Counted from the stretch's first letter, positions 27,977 to 37,541 are shown. The stretch is DNA of 64,000 nucleotides from Clostridia bacterium (GCA_017475185.1 JAFVGB010000023.1:13461-77460); one strand, 5' to 3'. The notes: a model not told the origin generated them from the letters alone. Numbers and translations are program-made.

Positions 27977-28387
27977 CTATTGGAGATTATTCTCTTTTAC
28001 AACAGTTGCTAAAACTCCATTTATAAAAGAGCTTGAAGTATCTTCACCATATTTTTTTGCAAGTTCAACAACTTCATTTATAACAACCTTATAAGGAACT
28101 TTTTTATAAAGCATTTCATATATAGCTAATTTTAGTAATGATATGTTTACTTTTGAAATTCTTTCTACATTCCAATCAGATTTAAGATTGCAAGAAATTT
28201 GTTTAACTAGTTCATCATTATCTTTTATTATTTCTTGAACCTCTTCCTTTATTTCATTTTTTGCTTGATTTGACTCTAACTCTATATCTTCAAAATATAG
28301 TTCTATATCTTCATCTTCATAACTTTTTTGAACTTCTAAGCTATATAACAATTTAAAAGTCAATTCTCTTATTGTAGATTTATTCAT
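27977..28387 (-). CDS. nusB: Transcription antitermination factor NusB
   Basis: This 136-residue all-helical protein matches NusB, which binds boxA RNA with NusE (S10) in rRNA antitermination. The family pattern TIRELTFKLLYSLEVQ at the start and KVPYKVVINEVVELAKKYGEDTSSSFINGVL near the end are clear. I start at 28387, where AGAAAGGTG precedes the ATG; the frame to 28420 overlaps the previous gene. It lies between the asp23-amaP genes and xseA, a common clostridial arrangement. Confidence 0.93.
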   Translation of the reverse strand: MNKSTIRELTFKLLYSLEVQKSYEDEDIELYFEDIELESNQAKNEIKEEVQEIIKDNDELVKQISCNLKSDWNVERISKVNISLLKLAIYEMLYKKVPYKVVINEVVELAKKYGEDTSSSFINGVLATVVKENNLQ

Positions 28388-28406
28388 TTTTTTCACCTTT
28401 CTAATT

Positions 28407-28610
28407 TTATAATTTATCAATAAACTTTTTCATTTTTTCTTTTGCTTCTTCTTTGTTATATTGAAGATATTTTCCAATATAAGCTCCACCAAAAACAGCC
28501 ATAACTACTATAACTACTCTATATAATCTTGTACATGCTAAAATTAAACCAATAATAATCCCAATTATAGCTCCAAGATTTTTAAATAAAAAATTATTAT
28601 TCTCATTCAT
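28407..28610 (-). CDS. DUF2273 small membrane protein
   Basis: This 67-residue protein has two membrane segments (LGAIIGIIIGLILAC and VVIVVMAVFGGAYIGKYLQ) and the basic C-terminus typical of DUF2273. It is almost always found with asp23 and amaP, as here. Its role is unknown; it probably helps anchor Asp23-type proteins at the membrane. Confidence 0.88.
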   Translation of the reverse strand: MNENNNFLFKNLGAIIGIIIGLILACTRLYRVVIVVMAVFGGAYIGKYLQYNKEEAKEKMKKFIDKL

Positions 28611-28625
28611 AAAATTACCACCTTC

Positions 28626-29324
28626 CTATTTAATAACACTTGTTTCATTACTGTTATCATTTGAATCTGTTGTTTGATTTGTTTCTTGAGTTTGCTGAAT
28701 TTCCTCTTTATTTTCATTAGTTTGGTTTTTATTTATTTGAATATTATTAACTTTTATTTTAGTGTGATCATTGTTTTTTGTATTTTTACTATTATCTATA
28801 TCTTTAATATTAATATTAACTTGATTTACATCCAAATCAGTATTTCTTTTTATTGTGTCTTTAATTCTTGTTTGCATACTTGCTGACATTTCTTTTATAA
28901 TAGAATCATTTTTTACTAACAGACTTACAAAAACAGTTATATTGTTATTTGCATCTAAAATTACTTTTGTTTGAGTATCTACTGCTTCGTCAAAGCTTCT
29001 TACAACACTATTAACTAAATTTTCAATTGTATCTTTCGAAATCAATAATCTTCCATCTTTGTTTTCTAATAACACCCCTGTTTTAATTTCTTGTTTTTTC
29101 TTTGTTCTTGAAGGAAAAAACAAAGCTTTAATCGCAAGTATAATAGCAACAGCAGATGCTCCTAATATTATTCTTTTAGCTATATCATCTTTAAGAAGTT
29201 CTTCTATATATTTGTATATAGTACTCAATTCAACAACATTAAATATAACTAAACAACTTGTAATGGCTATTACTATCATTATTATTGAAAATAAAACTAG
29301 CGCTAATCTTTCTAAAATTTTCAT
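28626..29324 (-). CDS. amaP: Alkaline shock membrane anchor protein AmaP
   Basis: This 232-residue protein matches AmaP, which anchors Asp23 to the membrane. It has two N-terminal membrane segments (about 8-30 and 50-68), the RLLISKDTIENLVNSVVRSF segment related to Asp23, and an Asn/Gln-rich C-terminal tail of about 60 residues. AAAGGAGG precedes the ATG. It sits between asp23 and the DUF2273 gene. Confidence 0.87.
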   Translation of the reverse strand: MKILERLALVLFSIIMIVIAITSCLVIFNVVELSTIYKYIEELLKDDIAKRIILGASAVAIILAIKALFFPSRTKKKQEIKTGVLLENKDGRLLISKDTIENLVNSVVRSFDEAVDTQTKVILDANNNITVFVSLLVKNDSIIKEMSASMQTRIKDTIKRNTDLDVNQVNINIKDIDNSKNTKNNDHTKIKVNNIQINKNQTNENKEEIQQTQETNQTTDSNDNSNETSVIK

Positions 29325-29354
29325 ATTTTTTGCCTCCTTTAAATTTTCAAAAAT

Positions 29355-29388
29355 ATAAGCACGGTGTATACTGAACTTCCGTGCTTTA
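29355..29388 (-). terminator. Hairpin between asp23 and amaP
   Basis: AAGCACGG and CCGTGCTT arms around a GTATACTGAAC-type loop form a stem-loop in the 116-base gap. A T-rich stretch follows on the - strand, so it may act as a partial terminator that makes asp23 more abundant than the downstream genes. Confidence 0.5.
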
Positions 29389-29440
29389 GTTAAAAATTAA
29401 AGCATTTATTATTATATTAGCTTTAATTAATTTTCAATTT

Positions 29441-29902
29441 TTATTGTTCAATATTTTTTTCATTATTAGTAGTATTTATATTAACACCTTGAACATGAAC
29501 ATTAACTTCCACAACTTTCAATCCAGTCATTGTTTCAACAGCTTTTTTTACTTTAGTTTGAATTTCATATGCTACATCTGGAATTCTTGTTCCATATTCA
29601 ACAATAATATTAACATCTATTTTTGTTTCTTTTTCTCCTACATCAACTTTAATACCTTTTGCTAAGTTCTTCTTTCCACTTAATACTTCTGTAATACCAC
29701 CTGCGAAACCACCTGCCATATTGGCTACTCCTGGTATTTCAGAAACAGCAACTCCAGCAATTACAGCAACAACATCGTCAGCAATTTTTATTGCATTATT
29801 ACCTAAGCTTATTTCATCTGAACTTGCAACTTCCATAGCTTGTCCAGCATCTAAAACTACATTTTCATTGTTTACTTCGTTATTTAAATTATTTTCTTCC
29901 AT
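29441..29902 (-). CDS. Asp23/Gls24 family envelope stress protein
   Basis: This 153-residue protein is an Asp23 (DUF322) family member: IADDVVAVIAGVAVSEIPGVANMAGGFAGGITEVLSGK, then KGIKVDVGEKETKIDVNIIVEYG and a C-terminal VNVHVQGVNI. Such proteins coat the inside of the membrane and respond to cell-wall stress. It is the first gene of the asp23-amaP-DUF2273-nusB-xse unit, behind AGGGAGG. Confidence 0.93.
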   Translation of the reverse strand: MEENNLNNEVNNENVVLDAGQAMEVASSDEISLGNNAIKIADDVVAVIAGVAVSEIPGVANMAGGFAGGITEVLSGKKNLAKGIKVDVGEKETKIDVNIIVEYGTRIPDVAYEIQTKVKKAVETMTGLKVVEVNVHVQGVNINTTNNEKNIEQ

Positions 29903-29992
29903 AATATACCTCCCTGTACATTATTTTACTTTAATTAGTATATCAATTTTTAGACAATTTTACAACCTTTTTAGTATAAAATATTAAGAATT

Positions 29993-31042
29993 TTAACCTA
30001 TTACATATCTATATGCCATATTATCACATATAATTATAAATTCTCCTTGTTCATCTGGAATTGTTTCATAAAATAATATTGGCATTCTTATTTCTTCTTC
30101 AATATCTAGCAATTGGTCAAAGTTTTTAACTTCAATTACATTTAAATTATCAATTTCAACTGGACTTACAATTTCTGCCACTATGTCACCATAATTTTTT
30201 AATATTCTATTTAATGCAATAGCATAATCTGTTTTCTTACTAAATTTGATTGATTTTCTTATTGCGTCTAATATGATCATTACAGCAATAAATATCAAGA
30301 TTATACCAATAACTAATAATGGTTTATTAATTTCTTTGTTAGATTCTGTTGTTGATACTACGGTTTTATTTTCAGCATTTTCAAACTGTTTTTCAACTGT
30401 AAAAACATCTTTTGCTAAATCCATTTTTACATTCATAATTGAACTTTCAACAACTGTATCATCTATTCCTTGTACATCTGAATCGCTTCTTACTATTAGC
30501 TTTATAGTTAAATCCGCAATAACTGGTAATCTTAATTGTTCCTTAAAGTTTTTTACTTCTGTATTATATGTTGCAAAATCCACATCAAAACTTTCTGATA
30601 TATTAAAACTAGAGCCATCAATTTCAAACTCTTTTGGTTCAACTAATACATATCTTTTATTCCATATTGATTTTTCTTCATCACTATTTGTACTTGAATA
30701 TTTAACATCTGTAACAGCAATAATTTGATAATTATATTTTGTTTTAGCTTTTTTGTTTCCTGAAAAAGAATAAGAAAAATCCATATTTATTTTATCAACA
30801 AGACTTGATATATAAGTTTTATTCATATCCATTGTTTGAGAATCAAAAAATTCATTTTCAAACAAATTAACCTTATATGTTAGATTTTTATTCATATTGT
30901 ACGAATATAGTAAATCCTGTTTTCCTTGATTAATTTTAAAAGATTTAAATATAATTATTATACCTAAAAACAATATGATTGTACTTATACATATATTTCT
31001 TAAAACATTTTTAGTTCTATTCTTATTTACATCTTTATTCAT
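29993..31042 (-). CDS. DUF5305 membrane protein of the SipW locus
   Basis: This 349-residue protein has an N-terminal membrane segment (about 14-32) and a long extracytoplasmic region. A second membrane segment lies near residue 240-260 and a cytoplasmic tail follows. The pattern YSYNMNKNLTYKVNLFENEFFD and the pairs of beta strands match DUF5305, a family found next to SipW-type signal peptidases. Its function is unknown. It starts 19 bases after the sipW stop, so it belongs to that operon. Confidence 0.8.
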   Translation of the reverse strand: MNKDVNKNRTKNVLRNICISTIILFLGIIIIFKSFKINQGKQDLLYSYNMNKNLTYKVNLFENEFFDSQTMDMNKTYISSLVDKINMDFSYSFSGNKKAKTKYNYQIIAVTDVKYSSTNSDEEKSIWNKRYVLVEPKEFEIDGSSFNISESFDVDFATYNTEVKNFKEQLRLPVIADLTIKLIVRSDSDVQGIDDTVVESSIMNVKMDLAKDVFTVEKQFENAENKTVVSTTESNKEINKPLLVIGIILIFIAVMIILDAIRKSIKFSKKTDYAIALNRILKNYGDIVAEIVSPVEIDNLNVIEVKNFDQLLDIEEEIRMPILFYETIPDEQGEFIIICDNMAYRYVIG

Positions 31043-31061
31043 TTTTCCACCTCTTCTTTAG

Positions 31062-32243
31062 TTATACAGTAATAAAAGATTTTGCACCTAATATTTTTTC
31101 ACTAAACCATACAGAAGGATATCCTATGTATGGAATATATAATTTTACGCACCCTATAACTTGTTCTTCTTCTACCCATTTTGAATCTGGAGTATTATTG
31201 TTATCTCCTTTTGTTTGAAAAATAAGTTTTCCATTTTTGTCTTTTTTTATATCTATAATTCTATGTATTACTTCTCCATTTTCTGCTCTATAATGTAATA
31301 TATCACCTATTTGTAATTTTTCTAATTTATCTTGATTTACCTTTACTGAAATAACAACCGCTCCTCTACTAAATGTTGGAACCATGCTATATGACATTAC
31401 TGCTACTGGTTTTGCTGGTAAAAAACCGCCTATAAAAGCAACAACAAACAATAAAGCTAGTATTGCAGGTATTTGTTTTATCGGATTATTTTTTTTCTTT
31501 TCTTTTCTAGTCATTCTCGTTGTTTTAATTGTATGTTCATAATTATTATATAAAAATAAAATTAATGAAATCATAATATCAAAAATTGATTTCATAAACC
31601 AATCTAAATCTGGAAAAATAGGTGTTAATACTTGAAACAAAGCAACTGGTATGGAATATGCATATACAAGCCAAGTTCCACCTGATATTGCTAAATAACT
31701 ACAAACACATCCTTTTGCAATTTCAGGAACTATTACTGATGCAATATATTCAAATATTTTTTCTCCTGAAGAAAAAACTGCTATTCCTTCTGAATAATCT
31801 AATCTTAGTAATACAAAAATCATTGTGAATACTACATAATTAATTTTTTTTCTTTGATTATTCATAACTTTTGTTCTTACATAATCCTGCATTGCTATTA
31901 ATCCTACAATATAGATTAAATTTTTTAAAATTATAAATATACTTCTTCCATATGGACTTTTTTTATATCCTAATATTAATCCCAAAAGAAAATACAAAAT
32001 ATAATATATAATAACAATAATTAAAGTTGTTTTTATTTTTTCTTTTTTTCCTTTAAACCTTGTATGATCATTTTCTATTGGTATTGATATTAATGCAAGA
32101 GCTATCCAAATTATAAAATTAACTATTCTTGTAGATTCTTGAAAAAAGCTAGGTACAATAAAAACAGTTAGTACTAAGCAGCCCATCAGAATTAGACATA
32201 ACATTGCTACATACAATATTATTGTTTTATTTTCTTTATTCAT
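31062..32243 (-). CDS. sipW: SipW-type signal peptidase I with a large multi-spanning N-terminal region
   Basis: The last 130 residues form a type I signal peptidase of the ER/archaeal (SipW) kind. The nucleophile S286 lies in SYSMVPTFSRG, and H327 in EVIHRII replaces the usual bacterial Lys. A TKGDNNNTPDS segment follows. The first 250 residues carry about seven membrane segments, where SipW normally has only one. SipW enzymes process TasA-like matrix proteins. Two TasA-like genes lie immediately upstream, which supports the call. What the extra membrane region does is unknown. Confidence 0.87.
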   Translation of the reverse strand: MNKENKTIILYVAMLCLILMGCLVLTVFIVPSFFQESTRIVNFIIWIALALISIPIENDHTRFKGKKEKIKTTLIIVIIYYILYFLLGLILGYKKSPYGRSIFIILKNLIYIVGLIAMQDYVRTKVMNNQRKKINYVVFTMIFVLLRLDYSEGIAVFSSGEKIFEYIASVIVPEIAKGCVCSYLAISGGTWLVYAYSIPVALFQVLTPIFPDLDWFMKSIFDIMISLILFLYNNYEHTIKTTRMTRKEKKKNNPIKQIPAILALLFVVAFIGGFLPAKPVAVMSYSMVPTFSRGAVVISVKVNQDKLEKLQIGDILHYRAENGEVIHRIIDIKKDKNGKLIFQTKGDNNNTPDSKWVEEEQVIGCVKLYIPYIGYPSVWFSEKILGAKSFITV

Positions 32244-32271
32244 TTTGGACTAAACTCCTTTTCATTTGTAT

Positions 32272-32781
32272 TTATTGATTATATGTTGCTAATTTTCCAT
32301 TTAAAGTCAAATTATTTATTTCTAATCTATCATTTAATACTGCCAATTTAATTTCTATTTCTAAAATACTTCCATTAGCTAAATATGTATTAGAATTATT
32401 TAAAGCTTTTATCTTAACTCTATTATCTTCTATTTTTTTAGAAAATTTACTTTCTATATCTGATTTTGAATCAACATATCCATTTGGAATATCAAATCCA
32501 ACCTCCCATTCTGAGATATCTGAATCTTTATTTATTACTCTAAGTTTAACATTATATATTTTTGCATTTTCTTGTTCATATGTATCAACTACATTCCATG
32601 AAAATATACTATTTCCATTTATATATTTTCCGTCATTTTGAACTGTTATGGTTGATTTTCCATATATATTTAATTTTTGCTGTAAATATGAATATCCAAC
32701 ACTTATAGTTAAAAAGAATATAGCCACTAATACTATTGAAATTGCTTTTAACTTTATTGTTTTTACTTTCTTTCTTCTCAT
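32272..32781 (-). CDS. Secreted SipW-dependent protein, second TasA-like component
   Basis: This 169-residue protein has a basic N-terminus, a membrane segment and SVGYSYLQQKLNIYGKSTITV, the signature of SipW-cleaved exported proteins. The mature part is rich in beta-strand patterns (FSWNVVDTYEQENAKIYNVKLRV) and may be an Ig-like or carbohydrate-binding sandwich. I start at 32781, with TTGAGGGAT upstream. It lies 28 bases upstream of sipW, whose product should process it. Confidence 0.75.
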   Translation of the reverse strand: MRRKKVKTIKLKAISIVLVAIFFLTISVGYSYLQQKLNIYGKSTITVQNDGKYINGNSIFSWNVVDTYEQENAKIYNVKLRVINKDSDISEWEVGFDIPNGYVDSKSDIESKFSKKIEDNRVKIKALNNSNTYLANGSILEIEIKLAVLNDRLEINNLTLNGKLATYNQ

Positions 32782-32812
32782 AATATCCCTCAACATATTT
32801 ATAAATTTAAAA

Positions 32813-32869
32813 AACTTCGATATGAATCACAAATCAAGACTGTCCCAAAATGTGTCATAAATCGAAGTT
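32813..32869 (-). terminator. Stem-loop between the two TasA-like genes, diverged repeat copy
   Basis: AACTTCGAT (32813-32821) and ATCGAAGTT (32861-32869) form an outer stem followed by T-runs on the - strand. The loop contains AAGACTGTCCCAAAATGTGTCA, which resembles the AAGACCGTCCCCAAATGTTTCA half of the repeat family. It probably attenuates transcription after the first TasA-like gene. Confidence 0.55.
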
Positions 32870-32875
32870 CATGCA

Positions 32876-33388
32876 TTATTCTGCTTGTTCATAATTTAAT
32901 GTAATTGTTGCAGTTTTTGATTTTGTTTCAGGTATTACTGTTGAATCTGCATTCCAAGTTACTGTTACTGTATATTCTTTAGTTTCTCCTGCTGATAAAG
33001 AATCATCTTTTTTAGCACTTATAGAATATGTTATATCTGATGGAGTTGCTTTATTTGCAGTTTCTATACCATCTACGCTTGTCAATTTTGCATTAATGCT
33101 TCCTTGATTAGCAACAGTTATTGTATATTCAGCTGAAGCTCCTGGATAAAGTAAATTAACATCAAATGTTGCTGTTGTAGCAGAATATGAAGGTCTTGTA
33201 TTTGTCTCTGCACCAACCATTTTTCCTTCTTTTATATCTGTAAAAGCTATTTTCCATTCTGTAACTATGTTGGCTGTACCATTAATAACTAATGCTTGTG
33301 ATAAAGCAGCATAACCAACTGCCATTCCAACAACTACCAATAATAATATAACTAATATAATATTTTTATTACTTTTTCTAGTGCTCAT
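32876..33388 (-). CDS. TasA/camelysin-like SipW substrate
   Basis: This 170-residue protein starts with a basic region and a membrane segment, then VGYAALSQALVINGTANI, the hallmark of SipW-processed TasA or camelysin-like proteins. The mature part has regular beta-strand patterns (TATFDVNLLYPGASAEYTITVANQG...TKEYTVTVTW) fitting the TasA jelly-roll fold. TasA forms biofilm matrix fibres. The start at 33388 follows AGGAGG by 9 bases; an ATG at 33397 is too close to it. Four TGTAAT motifs lie upstream at 11-base spacing. Confidence 0.83.
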   Translation of the reverse strand: MSTRKSNKNIILVILLLVVVGMAVGYAALSQALVINGTANIVTEWKIAFTDIKEGKMVGAETNTRPSYSATTATFDVNLLYPGASAEYTITVANQGSINAKLTSVDGIETANKATPSDITYSISAKKDDSLSAGETKEYTVTVTWNADSTVIPETKSKTATITLNYEQAE

Positions 33389-33464
33389 ATAATTCATCCT
33401 CCTGTATGATATTCTTATTAATATTTTACCATATTAATCCAAAATAACAATAGTTTAAAAAAAA

Positions 33465-33503
33465 TGTAATATAGTTGTAATTTTTTTGTAATCGAATTGT
33501 AAT
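33465..33503 (+). promoter_or_regulatory. Four TGTAAT direct repeats at 11-base spacing upstream of the TasA-like gene
   Basis: TGTAAT occurs at 33465, 33476, 33487 and 33498, exactly 11 bases apart (ATTACA on the coding strand), about 80-115 bases before the TasA-like start. One-turn spacing suggests a regulator binding along one face of the DNA. Confidence 0.5.
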
Positions 33504-33507
33504 ATAA

Positions 33508-33551
33508 TAAAAAACAAGTAACTATCTTATTCATAGTCACTTGTTTTTATC
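33508..33551 (-). terminator. Terminator of the priA-def-fmt operon
   Basis: AAAAACAAGTGACTAT and ATAGTTACTTGTTTTT arms form a stem with one mismatch and a GAATAAG loop, followed by T residues on the - strand. Confidence 0.85.
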
Positions 33552-33560
33552 ATTATATTT

Positions 33561-34547
33561 TTATTCAAAAACACTGCATGCATATAATTGGTTTCCTCTT
33601 AGAAAATCCTTAACATCCATTTTTCTTGCATTTTCTCCCTGAATCTCTAGCACTTTTATATTGCCCTCTATTGTTTTTATATATAAACCTGTTTTAGCGT
33701 CTGAAAATAAAATTGTACCAGGATATAACTCATTAAATTTTTGTTCATATTCTCTTAAATCTGGGAACTCTTCAAAAAGTTCTTCATCTGTTAAACATTG
33801 AACTTTCCAAAACTTAATTTTTTTACCTTCTAAAAAGCTATATGCCCCCATAATTGGATTAAGACCTCTAACTAGATTTTTTATTTCAATAGCTGTTTTG
33901 TTTTCCCAATCTATTTTTGCCATTTCTTTACTTAGCATTGGTGCTAACGTAAAATCACTTCCTTGCTTTTCTCTTGGAGCAGTTCCATTTTCTAATAATT
34001 CTAATGTTTTTACTAGAAGTTCTCCTCCTATCTTAGACAATCTATTCCATAATTCTCCAGTTGTTTCATCTTCTCCGATTTCAACTTCTTGTTTTAATAT
34101 CATATCACCAGTATCCATTCCTTCACCCATAAACATAGTTGTAATTCCAGTAACTTTATCTCCATTTAAAACAGCCCATTGAATTGGAGCAGCACCTCTA
34201 TATTTTGGTAGTAAAGAACCATGAACATTTATACATCCTAGACGAGGAATTTCAAGAATTTCGTTTGGCAATATTTTCCCATATGCAACAACACAAATAA
34301 CATCTGGGTTAAGTGCCTTTATTTGTTCTATAAATTCAGTGTTCTTTCTTATTTTTTCTGGCTGATAAACCGGAATATTTTTTGAAACAGCAAATTCCTT
34401 TACAGGTGATGCCATCATTTTCATTCCTCTTCCTTTTGGTTTATCAACATTTGTTACTACACCAATAACATTATGTCCTGCATTACAAACAGCCTCTAAC
34501 GATTCTCTTGCAAAATCTGGTGTCCCCATAAATAGTATATTTAGCAT
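33561..34547 (-). CDS. fmt: Methionyl-tRNA formyltransferase
   Basis: This 328-residue enzyme formylates initiator Met-tRNA with 10-formyl-THF. The formyl-binding core shows INVHGSLLPKYRGAAPIQWA and the Asp in GEGMDTGDMI; the C-terminal OB-like domain follows. It lies after def in the conserved priA-def-fmt order, with a palindromic repeat in the gap. GGGAGG precedes the ATG. Confidence 0.97.
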   Translation of the reverse strand: MLNILFMGTPDFARESLEAVCNAGHNVIGVVTNVDKPKGRGMKMMASPVKEFAVSKNIPVYQPEKIRKNTEFIEQIKALNPDVICVVAYGKILPNEILEIPRLGCINVHGSLLPKYRGAAPIQWAVLNGDKVTGITTMFMGEGMDTGDMILKQEVEIGEDETTGELWNRLSKIGGELLVKTLELLENGTAPREKQGSDFTLAPMLSKEMAKIDWENKTAIEIKNLVRGLNPIMGAYSFLEGKKIKFWKVQCLTDEELFEEFPDLREYEQKFNELYPGTILFSDAKTGLYIKTIEGNIKVLEIQGENARKMDVKDFLRGNQLYACSVFE

Positions 34548-34566
34548 TACAATTCCTCCCTTTAAA

Positions 34567-34640
34567 TTTGAAACATTTGGAGACGGTCTTTTTTTGTTTC
34601 ATTTTTGAAACATTTTAAGACCGTCCCGGAATGTTTCAAA
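34567..34640 (-). repeat. Intercistronic palindromic repeat between def and fmt
   Basis: This full copy has outer arms TTTGAAACATT/AATGTTTCAAA, middle arms GACGGTCTT/AAGACCGTC and an inner hairpin GTTTCATTTTTGAAAC. It stands between def and fmt, 12 bases before the fmt Shine-Dalgarno. Confidence 0.85.
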
Positions 34641-35111
34641 TTAATTTTTTATTACTTCTAGTGTCCCTGGTATAATCTTATCGACAAACAATATTCCATT
34701 CAAATGGTCTACTTCATGAGATATTGCTTGTGCTAATAAATCTTTAGCTTTTAATTTGAATTCTTTACCATCTCTATCTAAGGCTTTTACTGTTACTTCT
34801 GCTGGTCTAATAATCTTAGCAAACTGATTAGGAAAACTTAAACATCCTTCTTCAACTTCTTGTTCTCCCTTTTCCTTGATTATTTCAGGATTTATAAAAA
34901 CATATGGTCCGTTGTCATCGTCTATATCAATTACAACAACTCTTTTTAAAACTCCAACTTGTGGAGCAGCCAAACCTACTCCATTATATTTATACATAGT
35001 TTCAAACATATCATCTACTAATTGTTTTATTTTGTCATCTACTACATCAACTGTTCTGCATTTTTTTCTTAATATTTCGTCTCCATCTTCTCTTATATTT
35101 CTTATTGCCAT
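34641..35111 (-). CDS. def: Peptide deformylase
   Basis: This 156-residue metalloenzyme removes the N-formyl group from nascent proteins. All three motifs are present: [18 protein letters not shown] (metal Cys) and [12 protein letters not shown] (the HExxH site). The length is typical. It sits between priA and fmt. Confidence 0.97.
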   Translation of the reverse strand: MAIRNIREDGDEILRKKCRTVDVVDDKIKQLVDDMFETMYKYNGVGLAAPQVGVLKRVVVIDIDDDNGPYVFINPEIIKEKGEQEVEEGCLSFPNQFAKIIRPAEVTVKALDRDGKEFKLKAKDLLAQAISHEVDHLNGILFVDKIIPGTLEVIKN

Positions 35112-35145
35112 TTTTTGCTCCTTTCTTCTTAAATCACTATTTTTA

Positions 35146-37397
35146 TCACAACATATTATTAGGATTTACGTCCACAATCATACTAACAGAAGAGTTTCTC
35201 TTTTTAAAAACTTCTTCAATACATCTGTTAATAATATCAATAATATTATCCCCAAACTTACACTTAATAATTATTCTCCATCTAAATTTATTTTTTATCT
35301 TATCTATTGGTGCAGGAACTGGTTTATATAATATTATAGGAATATTTTCTTTTTCTATTTTTTCTTTTAAGTACCTGTGAACCTCTCCACTAACTTTTTT
35401 TATGTCATTTTCATTCTCCGAACTAAATCCGAGCATTATTATATCACAAAATGGTGGATATTTCAACTGTTTTCTTAGTTTAGATTCTAATCCATAAAAT
35501 AATTTATAATCTTGTTTCTTAGAAAACTCTATACTAAAATTATCCGGATTATATGTTTGAATTATGACTCTTCCTTCATCTTTTTCTCTTCCTGCTCTTC
35601 CTGCAACTTGAGTTAAAATTTGAAATGTTTTTTCACTTGCTCTATAGTCATCTATGTTTAAATTACTATCAGCAGCTATTACTCCAACTAATGTAACATT
35701 AGGAAAATGATGTCCTTTTACAACCATTTGAGTTCCAATTAGAATATCTATGTTCTCATTTTTAAATTTATTTAAAATCTCCTCATGAGAGTTCTTTTTT
35801 GTAACAGTATCTACATCCATTCTAATTGTTGAAGCAGAAGGAAATAATTTATTTATCTCTGCTTCCAATTTTTGAGTTCCTGTACCAAAATATCTAATAT
35901 TATTGCTTTTACAATCAGGGCAAATGGTTAATGCAGAGCATTCGTAACCACAATAATGACATTTTAATCTGTTTTGTTTTAAGTGATATGTCATAGTAAT
36001 ATTACAGTTCTTACATTTAGCTGTATATCCACAATCTCTGCACATTATAAAAGTAGAATACCCTCTTCTGTTTAAAAATAAAATTGTCTGTTTTTTATCC
36101 TGTAAATTCTTAGAAATTTCATCATATAATTTCATACTTATCATACTTCTATTTCCATTAGCCAATTCCTGTTTTAAATCCACTATCTCTACTTTTGGAA
36201 GTTTCGAATTATTTGCTCTTTTGGTTAATTCTAATAATTCAATATCACCATTCAAAGCTCTATAATATGTATCCATATCTGGAGTTGCACTTCCATAAAC
36301 TATTGGAATATCATATTTTTTTCCTAAATATCTTGCAACATCTTTTACATTATATCTAGGAGACATTTCAGATTTATATGAACTATCATGTTCCTCATCA
36401 ATTATTATTATCCCCAAATCATTAACAGGTGCAAACATTGCCGACCTAGCACCAATTATAATTTTAGCTCTTCCAGTTTTTATTTTGTACCATTGATCAT
36501 ATCTTTCACCAACTGATAATTTACTATGTAAAACTGCTATATTATCTTGTCCAAATCTAGCAATAAATCTATCTACTGTTTGAGGTGTTAACGATATTTC
36601 AGGAACTAACATTATACTTGATTTTCCTTCTTTTAGAACCTTTTGAATTAATTGTAGATAAACCTCCGTTTTTCCGTGAACCGTGTTACTCCATATAATA
36701 AAAATTCCGAATTCATATAATCATCAATAGCATTTTCTACCATATTATAAGCATATTGCTGTTCTTCTGTTAAATTTAAATTTACGTTTTTTTCAATAAC
36801 TTTATGTAAAAAAGGATTTCTTTCAATCTGTTTTTCATAAATTTCAACATAGCCATTTTTTTCCAACGTTTTTATAATAGCTTTAGAAACTTCAGTAAAG
36901 TTTTCTAAATCAGAAATTAGTACATCATCATTATCCAATAAGAATTTCAATACTTTAATTTGTTTCTCTGATTTTAAAATTTTGCATTCAATATCTTCAT
37001 TTATTTCTAACTCATTCTTAATCAATCTAACACTATTTAAAGATTTTTCTTTAACTCTTTTGGTCACATCCTTAGTTCCAGTTCCAGGAGGTAGCATAAG
37101 TTTAATACAATCAGAAACATTACAAAAATACCTGTGTGCCATCCATTTAGCTAACTCTATTTTAGGTTCATCAATAAAATCTTTTTCTTCGACAACATCA
37201 ATATTTTTCAAATTATCCCAATCACTTTTCTCTTTAATATTAACAACAAAACCTTCTTCAAGCTTTTTAATATTTCCAAATTTGACAAGCACACGACTAC
37301 CAATCTTAACCTTTGTTTCCATTTCATAAGGAATATTATAATCAAAAGTTTTATTTAAGTTTTTTACATTACTATTTATTATAACCTCTGCTATCAT
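35146..37397 (-). CDS. priA: Primosomal helicase PriA, reading frame broken at Walker A by two extra bases
   Basis: PriA restarts stalled replication forks. The gene reads as two frames. The first (37397 to 36648) encodes the N-terminal DNA-binding domain ([19 protein letters not shown]) up to EFLLYGVT and then goes out of frame. The second (from 36612) starts at [10 protein letters not shown] and has the DEEHDSSYK box, the zinc site ([21 protein letters not shown]) and VAGRAGRE. Positions 36683 and 36676 each carry an extra C on the coding strand. Without them the join reads [22 protein letters not shown], exactly PriA Walker A, and the protein has 749 residues, a normal length. AAGGAG precedes the ATG. 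Everything else looks intact, so this may be a sequence artefact or recoding. Confidence 0.93.
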
Positions 37398-37486
37398 TGT
37401 TTCTCCTTAATTTTATTTGCTTTTGTTATTATAGCAATTTTAGTATCAATTTTCAAGTACACCTATTTAAATACTTATATTCTCCC

Positions 37487-37515
37487 TTGCATTTAATGCA
37501 AATTTTTGATATAAT
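37487..37515 (+). promoter_or_regulatory. Promoter of the unknown + strand gene, with overlapping inverted repeat
   Basis: TTGCAT (37487-37492), a 17-base spacer and TATAAT (37510-37515) form a strong sigma-A-type promoter. TTGCATT and AATGCAA (37487-37501) form an inverted repeat over the -35, a possible operator. Confidence 0.75.
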
Positions 37516-37541
37516 AATGTAACATATTTTATACACCAATT

